Origin: Persicitalea jodogahamensis
GTDB lineage: Bacteria; Bacteroidota; Bacteroidia; Cytophagales; Spirosomataceae
Length of the DNA: 64,000 nt
Assembly (NCBI RefSeq): GCF_014651615.1
Contig: NZ_BMXF01000001.1
Location: forward strand, 1,645,731 to 1,709,730
Direction of reading: 5' to 3'
The notes below the pieces were generated by a model that saw nothing but the letters and a program-made list of their open reading frames with translations, did no database searches and was not told where the DNA came from. Every line of letters starts with the position of its first letter. Within the stretch, counting starts at the first letter, position 1. A program made the position numbers and the translations under genes. Of this stretch, positions 60,595 through 64,000 are shown piece after piece.

Positions 60595-62376
60595 TCACTT
60601 CCCCCCATACGCCCCGCTCAACCGCCGATAGCCTTCCTCGTTCGGATGTAGCCCATCCGTAAATAAACTTTCATCGATTGTCCCATCCGCTTTTAAAAGT
60701 ACCTTTCCTGAATCCAGGTACTTGACGCCCATTTCCTGAGTCAAGGCGGCTAATCGTTGGTTCAGCTCCTGTACCCGTTTTTCCTGCTGGCGGCGTGGGT
60801 ACACGCCCACCATCGTCAGTGTGGCGGTGGGTTGGCGTTGGCGGATGGCGTCGATGAGGAGCCGCCAGCCCGTCAGGATTTCTTCGTCGGTGTTGAGGTG
60901 GAAATTATTGGTGCCGATCATGACGTAAATCTGCTTCGCCGCGTAGCCGTCTAACTCGCCGTGGTATACCCGCCAGAGGACGTTTTCGATACGATCCCAG
61001 CCGTAGCCCAGGTTGCGGGTATTCTGCGGATCAAGTACTTTTTCCCAGGAATCAGCACCGCGGGCGCGCGGACCTTTCGGCAGTCCGCCCCAAAAATGGG
61101 TGATGGAATTACCGATCATCAGTACTTCGGGTGGGTTTTCCCGGTTCATCCGCAAAATTTCGCGGTGGCGGGCATCCCAGTCGTAGTTGCCGGGTTCGCG
61201 CATCTGAATGATAGGGCGGGTGGTACTTACCTCGCCCTGCGGTTCGTGCAGGATCTGGCGCAGGTTTTTTTCGTAGCCTTCGGCGTAGCGCATCATGCCG
61301 AGGTCGTTGGGGTGGGTACCATCTACCATCGTCTCGACATCCTGGTTAAAATCCTTTCGGGGAATCAGGTACAGTTCCCGGTTACCTTCGGATTGTAATT
61401 GAGCAAAAGCCTGGCGAAGTACCTCGTTGGGTTCAGAAAAGCGTTTCCGGCTGGTGGGATTTATGGCCTCATCAGTATAGCCTGCATGTTCGGCCAGCAC
61501 GATCGGTGTGTTTGGATGTTTTTGGCGTAACATTCTGACAGCTTCCAGTATCCGGTTTTGAACGGTATCGAGCGGGTAGTCTTCCTGGTTCACCAGATTG
61601 GGCAGGCAGTCAAGGATATACACTTTGGCTTCTATTTCGGAAACCATGGTCAGCACTTCCGGTTCAAGCCGTCCGTTGCCCGAAAAGCCAAGATTTATGA
61701 GCGGGCGATCCATATTTCGGGAAAGGATGGTGGGCCAGGCCATACCGGGCCGCGAGGCGCAGGCGCCCTGAGCAATGGACGTACCGTAGACCACGATCGG
61801 CAGATCGGGCCGCACGGGCAGCGGGGTAAAAAGCGTGCTGTCCGGGATACCGATTTCCAGCCATTTCACGGCGTCGTAGAGGGGTAGGTACAGACGATAT
61901 TCACGGCCCAGCTTGTGGTAGGCATCGTTGGGTTCAAGATTACGGAAATGATATTCGATGGTATCGCCGAAAGCGAATTTTCCGGCGCACCATAGCCCGT
62001 CGCCGTCGCTCGAAATAGCGTACAAGTCCAGCCCGCTCGCACCTGTTTTAGCCATGTGAGGCAGATTGTGGCGGCCTTCAGTAACATAGCGTACCTTAAT
62101 TTGATCGGAATTTGCCCGGAAGCGCAGCATCTGTCCCGCCGATTCCTGAGAAAGATTCCAGACCGCCTTGCGTATTTTGTTCTCGGCCCGCGCCGGCAGT
62201 CGGTCGTAGAAATCTTTAGTATCCTTCGGCCAGACTTTTCCTTCAAGTACCGGGAAGGTGGCCTCCGAGGGATTCCACCAGATAAAGGACGGCGAAGTAG
62301 TAGCTTGCGCCCGACCCAGCAAAGGACTGAGAAGAATACTGCCTAGAATCGCAAATGATAGGTAACGGAGCTTCAT
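60595..62376 (-). CDS. Tandem SGNH/GDSL-hydrolase (carbohydrate esterase-like)
   Basis: The 593-residue protein has a signal peptide (about 1-23). A beta-sandwich (about 30-185) is followed by two SGNH hydrolase domains. The first has the nucleophile in VVYGTSIAQG (Ser200) and ends VDGTHPNDLG (His355). The second has LMIGNSITHFWGG (Ser424) and GTNNFH, and ends DGLHPNEEGY. Both keep a Ser-Asp/His set, so both may be active. SGNH enzymes deacetylate sugars or polysaccharides. It lies 23 bases downstream of a sulfatase, and co-transcription is likely. Confidence 0.9.
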   Translation of the reverse strand: MKLRYLSFAILGSILLSPLLGRAQATTSPSFIWWNPSEATFPVLEGKVWPKDTKDFYDRLPARAENKIRKAVWNLSQESAGQMLRFRANSDQIKVRYVTEGRHNLPHMAKTGASGLDLYAISSDGDGLWCAGKFAFGDTIEYHFRNLEPNDAYHKLGREYRLYLPLYDAVKWLEIGIPDSTLFTPLPVRPDLPIVVYGTSIAQGACASRPGMAWPTILSRNMDRPLINLGFSGNGRLEPEVLTMVSEIEAKVYILDCLPNLVNQEDYPLDTVQNRILEAVRMLRQKHPNTPIVLAEHAGYTDEAINPTSRKRFSEPNEVLRQAFAQLQSEGNRELYLIPRKDFNQDVETMVDGTHPNDLGMMRYAEGYEKNLRQILHEPQGEVSTTRPIIQMREPGNYDWDARHREILRMNRENPPEVLMIGNSITHFWGGLPKGPRARGADSWEKVLDPQNTRNLGYGWDRIENVLWRVYHGELDGYAAKQIYVMIGTNNFHLNTDEEILTGWRLLIDAIRQRQPTATLTMVGVYPRRQQEKRVQELNQRLAALTQEMGVKYLDSGKVLLKADGTIDESLFTDGLHPNEEGYRRLSGAYGGK

Positions 62377-62399
62377 AGAATCTAAGATAATGAGGAAAG

Positions 62400-63809
62400 T
62401 TAAGGCTGGATTTCCGGCTTCTGCCAGGGTACCCGGCCCCCGCGCTGGATGTGAAGCATCAGCTCAGCGGACAATTGTTTGAAAACTTTTGGTTCACTCT
62501 TGGCTAAATCCTTCGTTTCCATTGGATCATTTTTTAGATTGAATAATTCCAAAGGTTGAAAGGGCGTATTCTTTACCAGTTTCCAGTCACCTAACCGCAA
62601 GGCGTAACTACATTGTCCGGCGTAGGCATTCCCTCCCTCGCGGCGGGTGAAGTAAAGTGGCCGACTTGGCTCGGCTGCGGGTGTTTTTCCCAACAAAGTA
62701 CCCAAAAAACTCCGGCCTTCGATCCCCGGTTTGGCCTGTACTCCGGCCACATCCAGTAGAGTTGGAAACAAATCCATCGAAAGGTTGACCTGATCGGATA
62801 CCATACCCGGCTTAATTTTCCCCGGCCAACTGATAGCCGTCGGAACCCGCAGGCCACCTTCGTACATGCTCTGTTTGCCGTCGCGCGTAGGACCATTGTT
62901 GGCCAGGCTGGGCAGGTGACCGCCATTGTCACTGGTGAAGATAATGAGCGTGTTTTCGTACTGGCCGCTTTCTTTCAATGCTTGGATTACTTTGCCGATA
63001 CCGTCGTCCAGATGCTCAATGAAGGCGACGAGTTGAGCGCGTTTGGGTGGCAAGCCCGGCTCGCGTTCCTGCACTTTTTTGAGCCAGTCGGCGGGGGGCT
63101 GCACCGGAAAATGCGGTGCGTTGTAAGCCAGGTAGAGAAAGAAAGGCTGTTTAGATTTTGATCTTTCTTCGATATAGTCCGCTGACCATTGGGTGAAAAG
63201 ATCGGTAGCGTGGCCTTCTGGGTCGATGGTTTGCTGGTTGCGGCGCATGTAGTTGATGTCGTGGCGGCGTTTGGCTACGTAGTCGTCCATCATGTCGCCC
63301 AGCCAGCCGTGGAAAAAGTCGAAGCCGCGCTCGGTGGGCGTATTCGGCGATTCCAGCCCGAGGTGCCACTTGCCGATGATGGCCGTGTGGTAGCCTGCTT
63401 GTCTGAGGGCGGTCGGTAGGGTAGTGGCTTTGGGATCGAAGTACCCCCAGCTATTATCGGCGTGAGTGCGGATGACGCCGGGTACACCCACATGATCCTG
63501 GTAACGACCCGTAAGCAGGGCCGCGCGGGTAGGAGAGCAGACAGGGCAGTTGGCGTAAAAGTTGTCAAACCGCACTCCGTCCCGCGCGATCTGATCCATA
63601 TTGGGTGTTCGAAGATCTTTTGTCCCATAGTACGAGACATCATGATAGCCCTGATCGTCGGTCAGGATGAGGAGGATGTTGGGATGGGTAGTTTTGGTAT
63701 CCCGGCTATTTTTTTCATTGGCGGGTTGGGAGGAGTTTTTGCAGGAAAAGCCAATCAGGGCTGTCAGGTACACAAGAAAAAGGCAGGTGCGTCGGTAGTT
63801 TAGTCTCAT
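62400..63809 (-). CDS. Exported lipoprotein sulfatase (S1 family)
   Basis: Starting at the ATG at 63809 (MRLNYRRTCLF) the protein has 469 residues. A lipobox GFSC (Cys23) predicts an outer- or inner-membrane lipoprotein. The formylglycine site is C-S-P-T-R (Cys91), preceded by LLILTDDQGYHDVSYYGT with metal Asp residues. TSDNGG and GKWHLGLES are further S1 sulfatase motifs. It removes sulfate esters, probably from a glycan. The separate maturation enzyme (AtsB or FGE) is not in the window. The TTG upstream start is less likely. Confidence 0.93.
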   Translation of the reverse strand: MRLNYRRTCLFLVYLTALIGFSCKNSSQPANEKNSRDTKTTHPNILLILTDDQGYHDVSYYGTKDLRTPNMDQIARDGVRFDNFYANCPVCSPTRAALLTGRYQDHVGVPGVIRTHADNSWGYFDPKATTLPTALRQAGYHTAIIGKWHLGLESPNTPTERGFDFFHGWLGDMMDDYVAKRRHDINYMRRNQQTIDPEGHATDLFTQWSADYIEERSKSKQPFFLYLAYNAPHFPVQPPADWLKKVQEREPGLPPKRAQLVAFIEHLDDGIGKVIQALKESGQYENTLIIFTSDNGGHLPSLANNGPTRDGKQSMYEGGLRVPTAISWPGKIKPGMVSDQVNLSMDLFPTLLDVAGVQAKPGIEGRSFLGTLLGKTPAAEPSRPLYFTRREGGNAYAGQCSYALRLGDWKLVKNTPFQPLELFNLKNDPMETKDLAKSEPKVFKQLSAELMLHIQRGGRVPWQKPEIQP

Positions 63810-63946
63810 TTTTCGGGGGAAGGATGATTCAAATAAAAGAAAAATCAATCATTGACCTACTTCAAATGGGTAAATATCAATTGAAGGTCCTTAGATATAG
63901 TGAATAGCCTGTTTAGTTGAAAAATTATCTCCCCAAATCAAAATCC

Positions 63947-64000
63947 ATGCGTTCCATTCTGTCGATCTTATTAATCGGAATACTTAGTTTTAATCAGCTT
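63947..64000 (+). CDS. Exported protein, first 18 residues only
   Basis: An ATG at 63947 opens a frame to the window end reading MRSILSILLIGILSFNQL, a signal-peptide start. It is divergent from the sulfatase gene. The function cannot be told. Confidence 0.55.
   Translation, partial: MRSILSILLIGILSFNQL

Noticed and set aside
1-64000. Genomic island or prophage
   Set aside because: No integrase, transposase, phage structural gene or attachment repeat is seen, and codon use looks even across the window.

Overview
The window looks like chromosomal DNA of a Bacteroidota bacterium, most likely a Cytophagales/Spirosomataceae-type relative of Dyadobacter. The evidence is a type IX secretion (T9SS) C-terminal sorting domain, the Bacteroidota-typical run bamD-rpoZ-coaBC-DUF4835, a DUF5916 outer-membrane protein, a CXXXY-type CcmE, Bacteroidota-like promoters (TTTG, about 19-20 bases, TAnnTTTG) and weak Shine-Dalgarno sequences. 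Base composition is near 50% GC. I see no integrase, transposase, phage gene, CRISPR array, rRNA or tRNA.

Layout. 1-6.5 kb (minus strand): the 5' part of an alditol-oxidase-like flavoenzyme, a secreted amidase, two polytopic membrane proteins (one DUF2157-like), a sulfite-oxidase-like molybdenum enzyme preceded by an 8-bp tandem repeat, and an exported TPR protein. 6.5-14.5 kb: an M16 peptidase, ispF, a double universal stress protein, a secreted amidohydrolase, a putative glycosyltransferase and a large exported M12B-like metalloprotease. 14.5-20.7 kb: a minus-strand sugar cluster (acyltransferase-like membrane protein, GH109-like enzyme, GT87-like membrane protein, GH1-like hydrolase, GT4-like glycosyltransferase). 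20.7-21.6 kb: an AT-rich gap with a decayed gene. 21.6-33.3 kb: peroxiredoxin, GH25 lysozyme-like protein, rluF, tesB, two transporters, two convergent overlapping L,D-transpeptidases, a DUF5916 barrel, a divergent peptide deformylase, a 0.7-kb gap with remnants, and a VOC protein.

33.3-40.7 kb: a cytochrome c maturation operon (ccmB-ccmC-ccmD-ccmE-ccmF) divergent from feoAB, with a perfect palindrome in front of feoA. 40.8-53.7 kb: housekeeping and envelope genes (nnrDE, rplS, dapF, DUF4835, coaBC, rpoZ, bamD, a T9SS-sorted protein, an OstA/LptA-like protein, tilS, and a PorE-like OmpA protein). 53.7-64 kb: a glutamine-synthetase-like ligase followed by a kinase-fold protein and an HAD phosphatase, then a minus-strand set of exported proteins (DUF6454, Gfo/Idh/MocA oxidoreductase, a lipoprotein, a tandem SGNH esterase and a sulfatase), suggesting breakdown of decorated polysaccharides.

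How the genes work together. The ccm and feo blocks join iron import to heme delivery. BamD, OstA, DUF4835 and the PorE-like protein serve the outer membrane and type IX export. GH25 and the two L,D-transpeptidases remodel peptidoglycan. Sulfatase, SGNH esterase, GH109 and Gfo/Idh enzymes fit glycan scavenging. No clearly new defence or mobile system was found. The strongest unexplained signals are a window-wide excess of the octamer AAAGTACC, an 8-bp repeat upstream of the molybdenum enzyme, the convergent transpeptidase pair, the kinase/HAD pair and the operator-like palindrome at feoA.
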